Assembly (NCBI GenBank): GCA_020634375.1
Contig: JACKBX010000003.1
Span: forward strand, 434,001-498,000
Reading direction: 5' to 3'
DNA length: 64,000 nucleotides
From: Ardenticatenaceae bacterium
GTDB taxonomy: Bacteria; Chloroflexota; Anaerolineae; Promineifilales; Promineifilaceae
The notes under the pieces are model-generated. The model saw nothing but the letters and a program-made list of their open reading frames with translations. It was not told the origin of the DNA and did no database searches. Below are positions 24,413 to 34,246 of this stretch, piece by piece. Position 1 is the stretch's first letter. Each line of letters begins with the position of its first letter. A program made the translations under genes and the position numbers.

Positions 24413-25609
24413 ATGACTCGAAAATTTTTTGTTATAACCCTGGTTTTACTGACGGCATTGGCTGCTTGTGGAAACCCATCTCCCTCCATTCCCACCCAAG
24501 TGCCCCTCGCCGAACTGCCTACGGAGCCACCTCCCTCGCCCACATCGCTGCCACCTACACGCGATTTGAACGCGCCCATGCCCACAGTGGAGGGAGGGGC
24601 AGCTATTGAGGCAACGGCCGTCCCCGACAATCCAACGCCACGCCCCACCGCAACCGCCACGCCTATTTCGCCAATCATTAACCTCAGTAACCCGGATAAT
24701 GGTGCGCAAATTGTGCTGGGCAGCGACATTGTCGTGCGCGGGCTGTCCCAAATGGAGGCATCGCAAACCATCTCCGTCACCCTGCTAAGCGCCAACGGCC
24801 GTACACTCAACAGCGCCGCTGGTGTCGTCAACCCCGTCGGTTGGGAAGCCGGGCTGCATGTGCCCACTTCTAGCAGCGGCTCAGCCACGCTGCAAGCCAG
24901 TATATTGGACAGCGCAGGCGCCGTGCTGGCACAGGACAGTGCATCCGTTGTCCTTGTCTTAGATACGGCAAACAGCGACCGCTATCTAGCTTTGTACAAC
25001 CCCGTAGAAGGAAGTACGGCCGTTGCCGGGTACTTCCTCTTCTTCGATGGCCGTGCCCAGCAGCCAGTCGGCAACCGCATCACCATCTCCTTGTGGATGG
25101 ATGCCTGCCAGACCCAAGTCGCGTCCTTTTCCTTTGAAATGAGCGGCAGCGGCTATTGGCAGGGGCAGCTTGGCGTACCCGCCAACGTGTCCGGGCCGGG
25201 CTGCGCCATCGCCAGCTTTGGCACGCCCGGCGAAGATACCTGGCGCGAGGTGCAAATCCCCATCAATGTGCTCGCCGCCGACTCCGACGAGGCGACCGGT
25301 GTAACCATTACCAGCCCGGCAGAGGGCAGCGTTGTGCTTTCCGGGCAAACCCTGACGTTGAACGGTTCAGCATTTAACGCCGATTCGGTGCTGGTAAGCG
25401 TGTTGTTGGAGAACGGCCGTATCGTCAGCGAACAAAGCACAACACCAGACAGCTTTGGCAATTGGGAAATTCAACTGCTGCTTCCTCTGGACGTATCCGG
25501 CGCAGCGGAAATCACCGCTGCGGCACGAGACGTGGACGGCAGCACACTCGCTGAGGCGCGGCGGTTGATTATCATCAACCCCGGCCCCACCCCCACACCA
25601 CAACCATGA
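24413..25609 (+). CDS. Lipoprotein with Pro/Thr-rich linker and Ig-like (Gmad2-like) repeats
   Basis: This exported lipoprotein has about 398 residues. The signal peptide ends in a lipobox (LTALAAC, Cys about 19), and a Pro/Thr-rich stalk runs to about residue 85. Three beta-rich repeats of roughly 100 residues follow. The first (INLSNPDNGAQIVLGSDIVV) and third (VTITSPAEGSVVLSGQTLTL) resemble the immunoglobulin-like Gmad2 fold, and the protein ends in GPTPTPQP. The ATG at 24413 was chosen because it starts the signal peptide; codons upstream lie inside the fold-back repeat. It overlaps the next gene by ATGA. A cell-surface binding or structural role is likely. Confidence 0.78.
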   Translation: MTRKFFVITLVLLTALAACGNPSPSIPTQVPLAELPTEPPPSPTSLPPTRDLNAPMPTVEGGAAIEATAVPDNPTPRPTATATPISPIINLSNPDNGAQIVLGSDIVVRGLSQMEASQTISVTLLSANGRTLNSAAGVVNPVGWEAGLHVPTSSSGSATLQASILDSAGAVLAQDSASVVLVLDTANSDRYLALYNPVEGSTAVAGYFLFFDGRAQQPVGNRITISLWMDACQTQVASFSFEMSGSGYWQGQLGVPANVSGPGCAIASFGTPGEDTWREVQIPINVLAADSDEATGVTITSPAEGSVVLSGQTLTLNGSAFNADSVLVSVLLENGRIVSEQSTTPDSFGNWEIQLLLPLDVSGAAEITAAARDVDGSTLAEARRLIIINPGPTPTPQP

Positions 25610-26685
25610 AACGCTTGATACGATCCGTTACCCGGCGCAAACAATCCAGCGCCGCTTCCCGCTTTGTCTTTGGTGGCATTCTTCTATTGGCTGCCCTGGG
25701 GATGCTTTGGTTCAATGAGGGGCGCACCAATCTAGCAGAGGTGGCAGCGAAGAGTGCGGCTATGAGTGGCGACCAGCCCGCACCTCAGGCAGATGGACAA
25801 TTTGTCAGTGTCAGTGGCTGGCTTACCAGCGATGGCATATTAGGCGATGACCGCTTCATTCGTGCTGGCGATTATGTTTACCTGGAGCGCGAGGTGGAAA
25901 TGTACGCCTGGGTAGAGAAGGCCAGTGGCTCCATTCAAACGGATGACACTGCCGACAGCCGCTATCAGCTTGAATGGACATCTGACCCGCAAGCCGCCAA
26001 TGAATTTGAAGTACCTCGTGGTCACGAGAATCCGCCTCTGCCGGTGGAAGACTTAACCCTGACGGCCAATCAGGCACAGGTGGGCATCTATGCCATCACA
26101 CCCTCACAAATGGCGTGGCCGCATTTGCAGCCGCTTGCTCTGGATGCCAGCAACGTGGTGGATAGCAATGCTGCCGTTTCCCCAGAGTACCTTTACCTGG
26201 GCACGGGTACGCTGGATGCACCGCAGTTAGGTGATGTACGCATCAGCTATTGGGTGGTGTATGAGAACATTTGGGTAACGGTGTTTGGTACACTGGGGAA
26301 CGGCCGTATCCAACCCTACATCTATGATGGCGACAAGCAGCTTTACCGCACGTTGGAGGGAGACCGCGCTGCTGCCCTGGCGCAGTTGCAAACGGAGTAC
26401 AAAAATTTGCTGTGGGGTTTCCGCATCGGCGGCGTGTTTTTGCTCTGGTTTGGTTTTATGCTGCTGCTCAGCCCTCTAACCAATATGCTGGCACTTTTCC
26501 CGCCTTTGCAGCGGCTGGGCAGAAAGTTGACGGCCGTTATCGCCCTCTTATTAGCGCTGGTTTTAGGTATCAGCACCAGCGCTATCTCGGCTATTGTGCA
26601 TCATTTGTGGGCCGTGTTGTTGCTGCTATTCGTGCTGTTTGTGGCGGGTTTCTTCGTCTGGCAGCAGCAAAATCGTCAATCGTAA
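25606..26685 (+). CDS. TMEM43-like membrane protein
   Basis: This 359-residue protein has an N-terminal membrane helix (about 20-37) followed by WFNEGRTNLAEVA, which matches the start of the TMEM43 family. A large extracytoplasmic beta-rich domain (about 45-265) follows, then three or four C-terminal helices (about 270-355). TMEM43 proteins occur in bacteria and eukaryotes; the bacterial role is unknown. The start overlaps the lipoprotein stop by four bases, so the two are translated together and may form an envelope complex. Its 3' end overlaps the convergent ligase-like gene by 10 bases. Confidence 0.8.
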   Translation: MKRLIRSVTRRKQSSAASRFVFGGILLLAALGMLWFNEGRTNLAEVAAKSAAMSGDQPAPQADGQFVSVSGWLTSDGILGDDRFIRAGDYVYLEREVEMYAWVEKASGSIQTDDTADSRYQLEWTSDPQAANEFEVPRGHENPPLPVEDLTLTANQAQVGIYAITPSQMAWPHLQPLALDASNVVDSNAAVSPEYLYLGTGTLDAPQLGDVRISYWVVYENIWVTVFGTLGNGRIQPYIYDGDKQLYRTLEGDRAAALAQLQTEYKNLLWGFRIGGVFLLWFGFMLLLSPLTNMLALFPPLQRLGRKLTAVIALLLALVLGISTSAISAIVHHLWAVLLLLFVLFVAGFFVWQQQNRQS

Positions 26686-27995
26686 AGCGCCAATCGCAAC
26701 TGGTTTACGGCGGTAAGCAGCCCCAGGGCAAACCAAAAGAGCAGGCCGGGTTTGGCTCCCAAAGCAATGGCATCGCTGAGGCCGTAAACGTGTAGGGCCA
26801 CGATGCCAGAAAAGAGCGCGATGGTTGTGGGAACGGCCGTGACCGGCAACTTCACGCTGTCCCGCCGTACAATTTGCCAGGTGATTGCAGCAGCCATAAA
26901 CAACAGCGCCATATACACGATTAACCCTGGCAGTCCCACATCCAACGCCACCTGCAAGAAAATATTATGCGCATGGGCAATATCAACGCCGGGCGTGATA
27001 CGTGCAGGGTACAAGCGCATAATAACGCGCCGAAATGTACCCAGTCCCGTGCCCGTGAAAGGGAAATCGCCCACAGCCATCACTGCCCAACGCCATACTT
27101 CGAACCTGAAGCTTACCGTCCCCAAGGAACCGATCAGAGTTTGTTGCGCTGGGTCTTCTGTTAATTGGCGCAATCGCTCTGGCCCAATTAGCAGCAAACC
27201 CACCAGGACGACGAGCACACTACCAACGAGAATGAGACGCAGGTACAATCTCTTTTTCCCCACAGGCAGTGCTAGACTCCATACTGCAAACAGGGTCATA
27301 AATCCGGCTATTGCGCCTATCCAACCGCTGCGTGATTGGGTCAAAACGAGTAAGAAGGTCAACAAAAGAGCAAACAACGCCACTGCCCAAGTCAAACGCC
27401 GGAAACGTGAATTGCGCCACAATGCAATGAGAAACGAGAGGGGGAGGAACATGAATATGAGCAAGGTTCCGGCCAATTCGTTGGCATGTGTTCCTAATGC
27501 GTGGGATTCGGGCAGGGTAATGACCTGATTGGGCAACAAGTGTAGAGCGTCAGCAATTATTGGCACTTTGTCAACCCAGTTCACGCTGAGGGCGGCTACG
27601 ACAGTAAAGCCCAAACCAATGAGTGCAAATATAATCAGGGCTAAATTGAACTGCGATTTGTCACGAATGAAGCAACTGAGATAACGCCATACGGCAAAAC
27701 CAAGAAAAAGGCCGGTGGCCTTGGGAAGGGTCAAATCCGGATCGGACGTAACCAGAATGCCTATCCCCAAAAACAACCACCAGAAGAACCAAAGGACATT
27801 ATAAGGTGTGCGGGGCAACCATTGGCGCTGCTGAAGAGGCCATATCCAGCTGATTAGTAAAAGTAGTAGGGCTAACAAAGTCCCTATTCTGGATATTGTG
27901 GGGAATAGCAAAAAGGGGCTAGAGATTAGGAGGAGTAATGCTTCGGCAATGGCTCGCCGCCCTTGTGTGCGAGTTTGCAATGGCTCAATAGGCAC
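26676..27995 (-). CDS. O-antigen ligase-like membrane protein (Wzy_C)
   Basis: This 439-residue polytopic protein has about 12 hydrophobic segments. The Wzy_C signature is present: SRSGWIGAIAGFMTLF, then a large loop with SFRFEVWRWAVMAVGDFPFT, TGLGTFRRVI and DIAHAHNIFLQVALDVGLPG (about 330-352), with the His-x-His that defines ligases and polymerases of this family. It should attach or polymerise undecaprenyl-linked glycan on the outer face. A distinct Wzy-like protein (34247-35545) is in the same locus, so this one may be the ligase. It overlaps the phosphoglycosyltransferase gene by 11 bases. Confidence 0.88.
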   Translation of the reverse strand: MPIEPLQTRTQGRRAIAEALLLLISSPFLLFPTISRIGTLLALLLLLISWIWPLQQRQWLPRTPYNVLWFFWWLFLGIGILVTSDPDLTLPKATGLFLGFAVWRYLSCFIRDKSQFNLALIIFALIGLGFTVVAALSVNWVDKVPIIADALHLLPNQVITLPESHALGTHANELAGTLLIFMFLPLSFLIALWRNSRFRRLTWAVALFALLLTFLLVLTQSRSGWIGAIAGFMTLFAVWSLALPVGKKRLYLRLILVGSVLVVLVGLLLIGPERLRQLTEDPAQQTLIGSLGTVSFRFEVWRWAVMAVGDFPFTGTGLGTFRRVIMRLYPARITPGVDIAHAHNIFLQVALDVGLPGLIVYMALLFMAAAITWQIVRRDSVKLPVTAVPTTIALFSGIVALHVYGLSDAIALGAKPGLLFWFALGLLTAVNQLRLALYD

Positions 27996-29395
27996 CTTTG
28001 CCTCGCAGCACCACGAAGGGGGTTTTGATGAGAATGTAGAGGTCCATCCACAAAGAGTAGTTTTGAATGTAGTAGATGTCGTCTTCGGTGTGCAGATGCA
28101 TGGGTTTGTCGGAACGGCCGTTGACCTGCCACCAGCCGGTTATGCCCTGGGGAACGGCGAAGCGCTTGTGCTGCCAGGGTTCGTAATGGTCAACTAACCA
28201 GGGCATTTCGGGGCGTGGCCCAACCAGGCTCATGTCACCTTTGATAACGTTGAAGAGCTGCGGCAGTTCGTCTAAGCTGGTACGGCGCAAAAGCCGACCT
28301 ATGCGTGTCACACGAGGATCGTTTTCTTTTTTGTGAATCAACTCGCCATTACCATTAATTTCGTTGACTTTCTTTTGCAGTTTTTCTGCCCCGACAATCA
28401 TGGTACGGAATTTGACCATTTGGAAGATACGGCCGTTTTCCCCGACGCGCTGCTGGCGAAAAAAGATAGGCCCGGACGAGTCAAATTTAATTAGTAAAGC
28501 AACGATGCTCAAAATAGGCAGCATCAGCAAAACGAAAAATGAGCCAATGACTAAATCAAACAATCGTTTAACCAATCGCTGCACGCTATTCAAAGCTGGA
28601 TCGCGCAAGTTTATCATGGGAAGTCCGCCAAATTCTTCGACGGTAGCGCGGTAAAGAGCCAGGCTGAAATAGTCAGGTACAACACGCACATTTACCGGCA
28701 TATCATGTAAGGATAATACCAACTTATTGACTTGCCCGTAAGCCCGTTGCGGCAAAGCAACCACAACATCGTCAACCATCTCACGTCCAATTATCTCTCT
28801 AACTGTGCTTAACTTGCCCAAAACTGGCAAGCCCTTCTCTTGTTTGTCAGGATCGTCATCTAAATAGCCAGCCAACGTCAAACCCATCCAATGACTTTGG
28901 GCTATCATTTGCCCGACGCGACGCCCCACTTCCCCGGCACCAATGATGAGTACACGACGTTCAGCAACCACTACCCGATTTAGCCTAAACACCACGCGTG
29001 CCACCAATCGCCAACTCAAAGTCAAGAAAAAGATACAAAGAACAACCAGGATAAAAAGCCAGCGGGAAAAATCACGTACAGTCAGGTAAAGAAAGCCAGC
29101 AAACAACAAGGATGCCAAAGCAGTTGCTAAGGTAATACTCTGTAACTCATCTACGATTTTATAAGCACGCCGGGGATCGTAAACAGAAAGAAGTAAATAG
29201 GTACAAACCACAAAAAGGAACAACGAAATAAAAGATAAACGGCAATTCAACCTGAAACAATGGTTTTACAATGTTAAGATGCAAGAAAAGAGGCAACACC
29301 CGTAAATGGGAAGAGAGTGATATTGCTAAATAGATAGCGACCAAATCCATAGTTACTGAAAAGATCGCATAATTTATACTAAACCGCCGGAACAT
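27985..29395 (-). CDS. WbaP/CpsE-type polyprenyl phosphoglycosyltransferase with an N-terminal frameshift
   Basis: The main frame (27985-29250) encodes two membrane helices, a CoA_binding_3 Rossmann domain (VLIIGAGEVGRRVGQMIAQ) and a C-terminal phosphoglycosyltransferase domain with KFRTMIVGAEK, TSLDELPQLFNVIKGD, MSLVGPRPEMP and TGWWQVNGRSD. The expected first membrane helices are in another frame, 29159-29395, which starts at an ATG with an excellent AGGAGG site. Removing one A from the A5 run at 29212-29216 joins the two frames into a normal ~469-residue protein (PFVVCTYLLLSVYDPRR). It is therefore either a true frameshift, a slippage switch or a sequencing error. The enzyme starts glycan synthesis for the second locus. 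Confidence 0.85.
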
Positions 29396-29594
29396 ATCGA
29401 GGCCTCCTGGTCACACTTAATGTTACCATGCCATAATGATTGCCATAAATTACCACAAACTAATAGTGCTTTATTATCCCTCAACCGCTCTAACTGTGAA
29501 GCAAATTATGGCAAAGAATTATATCGTGGGGGGGACAGCGGGCAACTTTGACTCAGGATTTTTGATGCTTATTAACTTATACTTGGCCTGATTA
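29396..29594. other. AT-rich spacer with no gene seen
   Basis: About 200 bases separate the phosphoglycosyltransferase start from the stop of the next gene upstream. Apart from the strong ribosome site at 29403-29408, I see no gene, repeat or clear terminator. A promoter for the two distal genes could be here. Confidence 0.4.
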
Positions 29595-30794
29595 TCAGTC
29601 CACCTTCGTTTTTATGCCAAGTCTTATAGTAGTATGATAAAGTTCAGAATAAAGATTTTCATGCGACTGAATCATTGACTCAATTGTAAACTTCTCCAAC
29701 ACATATTGCTTGCCGTATTTTCCCATACGTCGGGCCAACATAGGATTTTCCAGAATTTTAATTATAACCCTTGAAACCTGGTCGGGTGAATTTTTATGAA
29801 CGAGAAAACCGCTTTTTTCATTAATGACCACCTCTGGGATCCCTTCAATATTTGTTGCCACAACTGGTACTTCCATTAGACTTGCCTCGGCAAAAACAAT
29901 GCCAAATGCTTCCCAATCGGATGGTAAGCAAAACACACTCGTGCATGATAATATCTCGGGGATATCTTTACGCCAACTGAGAAATGTGACGTTTTTTTCG
30001 ATTCCCAGTCGTTTACACTGTTGTAATAACTCGGGTTTCATGTATCCATCCCCTACGATAAGGGCCTGAGTATACGGCCGTTCTTGCAAAACACGCGCAA
30101 ATGCTTTAATAAAAATGTGGGGAGCTTTTTGTGGTTCCAATCGCCCAACAAACGTAATGACTTGTTGATTCTGGGCAATATTCAATTTTGCACGACGTGC
30201 TGCAATTTGTGCGGGCGAAGTATCAACAGCCAAAAACGCGTCAGTATCTATAGCATAGTGAATAGTTCGAATTTTGTCTTCGGTGCAGATTTTTTGTTCC
30301 ACTGCTTTTTTACGAATGTAATCTGATCCAGCAATATAAAAATCCGTAAATGTGTCCCATACACGTTCCAGAAGAAAAAAGGTAAATTTTTTCAAGGGTG
30401 AGGCTAATGGATCGGCTGCAAATGTATGGATCATGTGGATAACAATGGGAGTACCAGCTGTTTTAGCAGCAAGACGACCTACCAAACCAGCTAATGTATT
30501 GTGTGTATGAACAATGTCTATCTGATTTTCTTTGATGTATTTGTGGAGTAATACATAATCTTTTAGCATCCCTTTGAGATTGATAGCACGCCCCATTTGC
30601 AACGGTATTATCTCTGTCCCTATATCGTGAAAACGGTAATCAAGGTGCTGCCCTGGCGTAAATGCTACTCGGTTGCTGAAAATGCTATCATTTAGGAACT
30701 GACTCAAGTAAGCCACATGCATACCCGCACCACCAACGGTTGACGTGATAATTTGCAATACTTTTATTTTGTTAGGATTATTGGCGTGTAGCAT
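29595..30794 (-). CDS. Family 4 glycosyltransferase (GT-B)
   Basis: This GT4 glycosyltransferase has about 399 residues. The N-terminal domain begins KIKVLQIITSTVGGAGMHVA, with the acceptor-site HTHNTLAGLVGRLAA. The donor domain has VITFVGRLEPQKAPHIFIKA (about 205-225), and the E(x7)E motif lies in SDWEAFGIVFAEASLMEVP (about 295-313). The open frame reaches 30851, but the ATG at 30794 fits the first beta strand and leaves a 17-base overlap with the neighbour. Sugar specificity is unknown. Confidence 0.9.
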   Translation of the reverse strand: MLHANNPNKIKVLQIITSTVGGAGMHVAYLSQFLNDSIFSNRVAFTPGQHLDYRFHDIGTEIIPLQMGRAINLKGMLKDYVLLHKYIKENQIDIVHTHNTLAGLVGRLAAKTAGTPIVIHMIHTFAADPLASPLKKFTFFLLERVWDTFTDFYIAGSDYIRKKAVEQKICTEDKIRTIHYAIDTDAFLAVDTSPAQIAARRAKLNIAQNQQVITFVGRLEPQKAPHIFIKAFARVLQERPYTQALIVGDGYMKPELLQQCKRLGIEKNVTFLSWRKDIPEILSCTSVFCLPSDWEAFGIVFAEASLMEVPVVATNIEGIPEVVINEKSGFLVHKNSPDQVSRVIIKILENPMLARRMGKYGKQYVLEKFTIESMIQSHENLYSELYHTTIRLGIKTKVD

Positions 30795-31890
30795 CCTGAA
30801 AAACCTTAAAGGTATTTTGGGCACAATCTTGCCAGGAAAACTGCTGCACACGTGCTAAGCCTTGCTGCACCAATTCGTGCCTCGTCGGTTTGTTATGCAA
30901 CAACTGTATCATGACTTCTGCCCACTTATGAGGGGTATGTGGGTCCATAAGAATACCTGCATCCCCAACCAACTCCGGAATTGAGGCAGCGTTGCTTGCG
31001 ACAACGGGGACGCCACTTGCCATCGCCTCCAGAATAGGCAAACCAAACCCTTCATAATAGGAGGGAAACACAAATATGGTTGCAGCAGCATAAAAAGCAG
31101 AAACATCTGCTTCTTCAATGAAACCAACTTCGAGAATATGTTCTTGCAACTGTAAATCTCGGATGAGGGGGGCCAGGTCTTGTTGATGTCTGGCATTTTT
31201 CCCAGCCAATATCAGGGTGGCTTGTTCTCCTTTCTTGACCATGAGGTTGAGAGCTTTTAGCAACATGGGCAAGTTTTTCCATTGCTTTTTAGTGCCCAGA
31301 TAAAGCAATGCAGAATCAGGAATGTTATATTTTTGCGTTATTTGTTTCTGGTCCGGGTGATTTGACGTAAATCGTTCTGTATCTACACCATAAGGTACAA
31401 TTTGTACCTTTGCTGGATCTATCTTAAGAAGAGTTATTAATTCCTGTTTCGTGAAGTTAGAGCCGGTTATACATTTTCGTGCTTTACGCGCAGCAGCATA
31501 AGTCATGGCTTTATAATATAAACGTGCAAATGGTGAATAAAAATGTTCAGGGTAACGAAACCCTACAAGATCATGAATAGTTACAACAACAGGCGTAGAT
31601 GTAAATAAGGGAGCTACGTAGTGGGGTGCGTGGAATACATCTAATCGATCTTGGCGAATTTGATGAGGCCAATATAGTTGTTCTGCAACTGAAAATGCCG
31701 GGTAGGGAAAGTTCTTTTGTGTTACCCGGATGGCCTGTGTCGCAAAAAAAGGGATGTGATTTTCAGACGTGGTATGGTAAATAATGTATTCGTGCTGTGG
31801 TTCTGTTTGCACAAGATATTTGAGAAGTGTGTCTATGTAACGACCAATTCCCGGCCAATGGATTAAACGAGCATCAATTCCGATTCGCAC
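30778..31890 (-). CDS. Family 4 glycosyltransferase (GT-B)
   Basis: This is a 370-residue GT4 enzyme of the mannosyl/rhamnosyltransferase-like type. The start is MRIGIDARLIHWPGIGRYID; acceptor-site VVTIHDLVGFRYPEHF (about 100-115), donor-site YLGTKKQWKNLPMLLKAL (about 197-214) and FPSYYEGFGLPILEAMASG (about 280-298, E(x7)E) follow. This arrangement matches WbaZ/MtfB-like transferases that act early on lipid-linked sugars. It ends 17 bases inside the next gene of the operon. Confidence 0.92.
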   Translation of the reverse strand: MRIGIDARLIHWPGIGRYIDTLLKYLVQTEPQHEYIIYHTTSENHIPFFATQAIRVTQKNFPYPAFSVAEQLYWPHQIRQDRLDVFHAPHYVAPLFTSTPVVVTIHDLVGFRYPEHFYSPFARLYYKAMTYAAARKARKCITGSNFTKQELITLLKIDPAKVQIVPYGVDTERFTSNHPDQKQITQKYNIPDSALLYLGTKKQWKNLPMLLKALNLMVKKGEQATLILAGKNARHQQDLAPLIRDLQLQEHILEVGFIEEADVSAFYAAATIFVFPSYYEGFGLPILEAMASGVPVVASNAASIPELVGDAGILMDPHTPHKWAEVMIQLLHNKPTRHELVQQGLARVQQFSWQDCAQNTFKVFQDATRQ

Positions 31891-31906
31891 AACAAGCCCC
31901 TTACTT

Positions 31907-33103
31907 TTAATTTGAGACTACTGTCTCTATAGTTTTTTCTAGTTGACTAACACTTTTTCTCCAAGAATAATGAGTATGAACGGTCATCCGCGCATTCGCA
32001 CCCAATTCTTCCTGTTTCTGCGGATTGTCTAATAAGTATAGACAAGCGGTTGCTAATTGACTGGGACTATCAGCAATGAGAGCATGTTTTTGATGGTGAA
32101 ATTCTATCCCTTCTAATCCTATAGAAGTACTGACAATAGGTTTACCCATTGCCGCTGCTTCAAGAGCTTTGATTCGGGTTCCTGCACCCATACGCAAGGG
32201 GATGACAACTATAGTTGCTCGACGCAAGTACGCCCGTACATCCTCAACCGTTCCCGTCACACAGATTCTTGGGTCTTCTTGTAAAGCCAGCACAACCGAC
32301 ATGGGGTTTCGGCCTACAATTGTAAACGTTATTTCCTCGCGCTCAGCCCAAAGCAATGGCAATACTTCTTTGCTAAAAAATAAAACTGCATCTTGGTTGG
32401 GATAATAATCCATGCTACCCAGGAAGATAATATCTAATGCTGCTCCATCATCATAGTTGCCATTTGAATTAAAATAATCAAGGTCTACACCATTTGGCAC
32501 CACAAAAATGTTGTCCGCACTAGAAAGAGCTTGGAGTAAGTGTTTGTCCTCATTCGATATAACAGTACAAGCTGAAACTTGAGGTGGCAAGTTGCGTTCC
32601 AACCGCTTGATGAAACCACGTTGCACATAACCATGTACTTTCTTTAGGCCGAATTGCGGGCTGGTGGCAAACCTATCGTAGAGCTGGGAAGCAATGTCAT
32701 GAAAATCCACAATAACCGGGATGTCGATGTTTTGTACACATTCTACCAGGTATTGTGACTCTATTAACACGCAATCTGGTTGGGTTACGGCTATTACTCC
32801 CTCGATGCGCCTGGATAAAGACTCAGAATAATATTTGAATAAAATATATGGCTTCCTAACCAGAATGCTTTGCAAAAGCCGCCATGCACTACGCCATAAT
32901 GTATACGGCCGTTCCACAAACTCTATTGTCACCAGATAAGGGGACAACGCCTCCACCGCACCCTCAGGTATGGCATCCAACACATTTGTTATAAGATGCA
33001 CTTCGTGATTGTGCGACAAATATCTCAGGATAGAAAACATCCTGATACGCCCCCCCTGATCAAGGGGGAAGGGCAACTCTGGTGTCACCATTAAAATACG
33101 CAT
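31907..33103 (-). CDS. Family 4 glycosyltransferase (GT-B)
   Basis: This 398-residue glycosyltransferase begins MRILMVTPELPFPLDQGGRI, with the loop expected of GT4 proteins that handle sugar nucleotides. The donor half has DIIFLGSMDYYPNQDAVLFF (about 225-245) and VVIPLRMGAGTRIKALEAAA (about 300-319), the form seen in the sugar transferases with an N-terminal PEP-CTERM-type arrangement. No membrane span is visible. It lies 16 bases from the neighbouring gene and 22 from the upstream sulfotransferase gene, consistent with one operon. Confidence 0.87.
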   Translation of the reverse strand: MRILMVTPELPFPLDQGGRIRMFSILRYLSHNHEVHLITNVLDAIPEGAVEALSPYLVTIEFVERPYTLWRSAWRLLQSILVRKPYILFKYYSESLSRRIEGVIAVTQPDCVLIESQYLVECVQNIDIPVIVDFHDIASQLYDRFATSPQFGLKKVHGYVQRGFIKRLERNLPPQVSACTVISNEDKHLLQALSSADNIFVVPNGVDLDYFNSNGNYDDGAALDIIFLGSMDYYPNQDAVLFFSKEVLPLLWAEREEITFTIVGRNPMSVVLALQEDPRICVTGTVEDVRAYLRRATIVVIPLRMGAGTRIKALEAAAMGKPIVSTSIGLEGIEFHHQKHALIADSPSQLATACLYLLDNPQKQEELGANARMTVHTHYSWRKSVSQLEKTIETVVSN

Positions 33104-33125
33104 TTCAAACTATATACGCGACTAA

Positions 33126-34208
33126 TTACTCATCCCTTTGACGTAAAATTGGATATCCAAGCCACAAAAGCCAGGGCAAAAAAATCAGAGTCCACAAATA
33201 AAATCTTCCTGTGCCTATCAAATCCTTCAAGTTACGCTTAGACTTTATTTCGATTTGCCCAGCTTTCCGCTTAACGTCCGGATTACTTCCAATTAAATGC
33301 CTGGTATTTAACCGCAAGCTCTTTTCTCGCAGTTGTTCTTCCAGGCTCTCGCTCATTTCCAAATCGAACATGTGTGAATTTGCAAACGAAATAAGCTCAC
33401 GTGTAGTAGAAAGAGGTTCATTTATAAAAGTTTCGTATTGCAACCGATAATAAGGCAACCCCATTAATCTTAGAAAAATAGCTGTAAAATTTGCCCGTAC
33501 CCAATAAACAACACTTTCGATCCAGGTTCGGGTTCTTAAAGAAAATTGTCGGGTTTCTCGGTCATACATAGGAATTGGTTTAGTTACCCATGAATACAAA
33601 GTTGCTCGCGGATCCCGAACAAGATGGACCACAACCAATTGCATATCATCTTCTTTGGAAAGCAACCAAGCGTAGGGGCCAAATTTAGATGAATCGATAA
33701 TGCTTCCCACCTGTTCTCTTTCACAAATAAAATGAAGTGCTCTTTTTAGCGCTTTAAGCGCATCCTTGACATTCGCATCAAAGAGGGGGATTTCGTTACC
33801 AGGCCAAAATTTATTTCGGAACATCAATAACAACAATTTTGTCGAGTGTGGTAAAGTTTTTTGGAAATTCCATTCTCTAAACAACAATAACCAGTCTTCC
33901 CCAAAAAGTGTTTCAAAGGTCTGACTCCAAAAATCACAATCTTCGTAAGAAGCACCACAGCTACAAAAAACCCCACCGTCAGGTACCGTTGTATAATCGA
34001 AGATTCCCCATAATTCACCAAGGTGAATGCTTTTGTTTGCTTGCCCTAAAACATCTCCGATCAGAGTACTGCCACTTCTACCAGCTCCGGCAATAAATAT
34101 GATCCGTAAAGAATTTGAATTGGTTATCTCATTATTGGTTTGCATATTTTTCTTTTTAACCATGCTGACCAGTGACTTAAAATCGTTCTTCTTTAATTTG
34201 AAGTACAA
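33126..34208 (-). CDS. Sulfotransferase family protein 3
   Basis: This 360-residue sulfotransferase has IIFIAGAGRSGSTLIGDVLG (about 35-54; 5'-PSB loop) and LVVVHLVRDPRATLYSWVTK (about 192-211; 3'-phosphate site). Between them is FCSCGASYEDCDFWS, the same cysteine patch as sulfotransferase 2. A C-terminal hydrophobic stretch (about 335-352, FYLWTLIFLPWLLWLGYP) may anchor it to the membrane. The ATG at 34208 gives a long, basic N-terminus; ATGs at codons 16 and 22 are alternatives. Together with the other two enzymes it implies a sulfated surface glycan. Confidence 0.88.
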   Translation of the reverse strand: MYFKLKKNDFKSLVSMVKKKNMQTNNEITNSNSLRIIFIAGAGRSGSTLIGDVLGQANKSIHLGELWGIFDYTTVPDGGVFCSCGASYEDCDFWSQTFETLFGEDWLLLFREWNFQKTLPHSTKLLLLMFRNKFWPGNEIPLFDANVKDALKALKRALHFICEREQVGSIIDSSKFGPYAWLLSKEDDMQLVVVHLVRDPRATLYSWVTKPIPMYDRETRQFSLRTRTWIESVVYWVRANFTAIFLRLMGLPYYRLQYETFINEPLSTTRELISFANSHMFDLEMSESLEEQLREKSLRLNTRHLIGSNPDVKRKAGQIEIKSKRNLKDLIGTGRFYLWTLIFLPWLLWLGYPILRQRDE

Positions 34209-34246
34209 TTTACGCTACAAGAAAAGGAGATTCGGAACCGCTTTGC

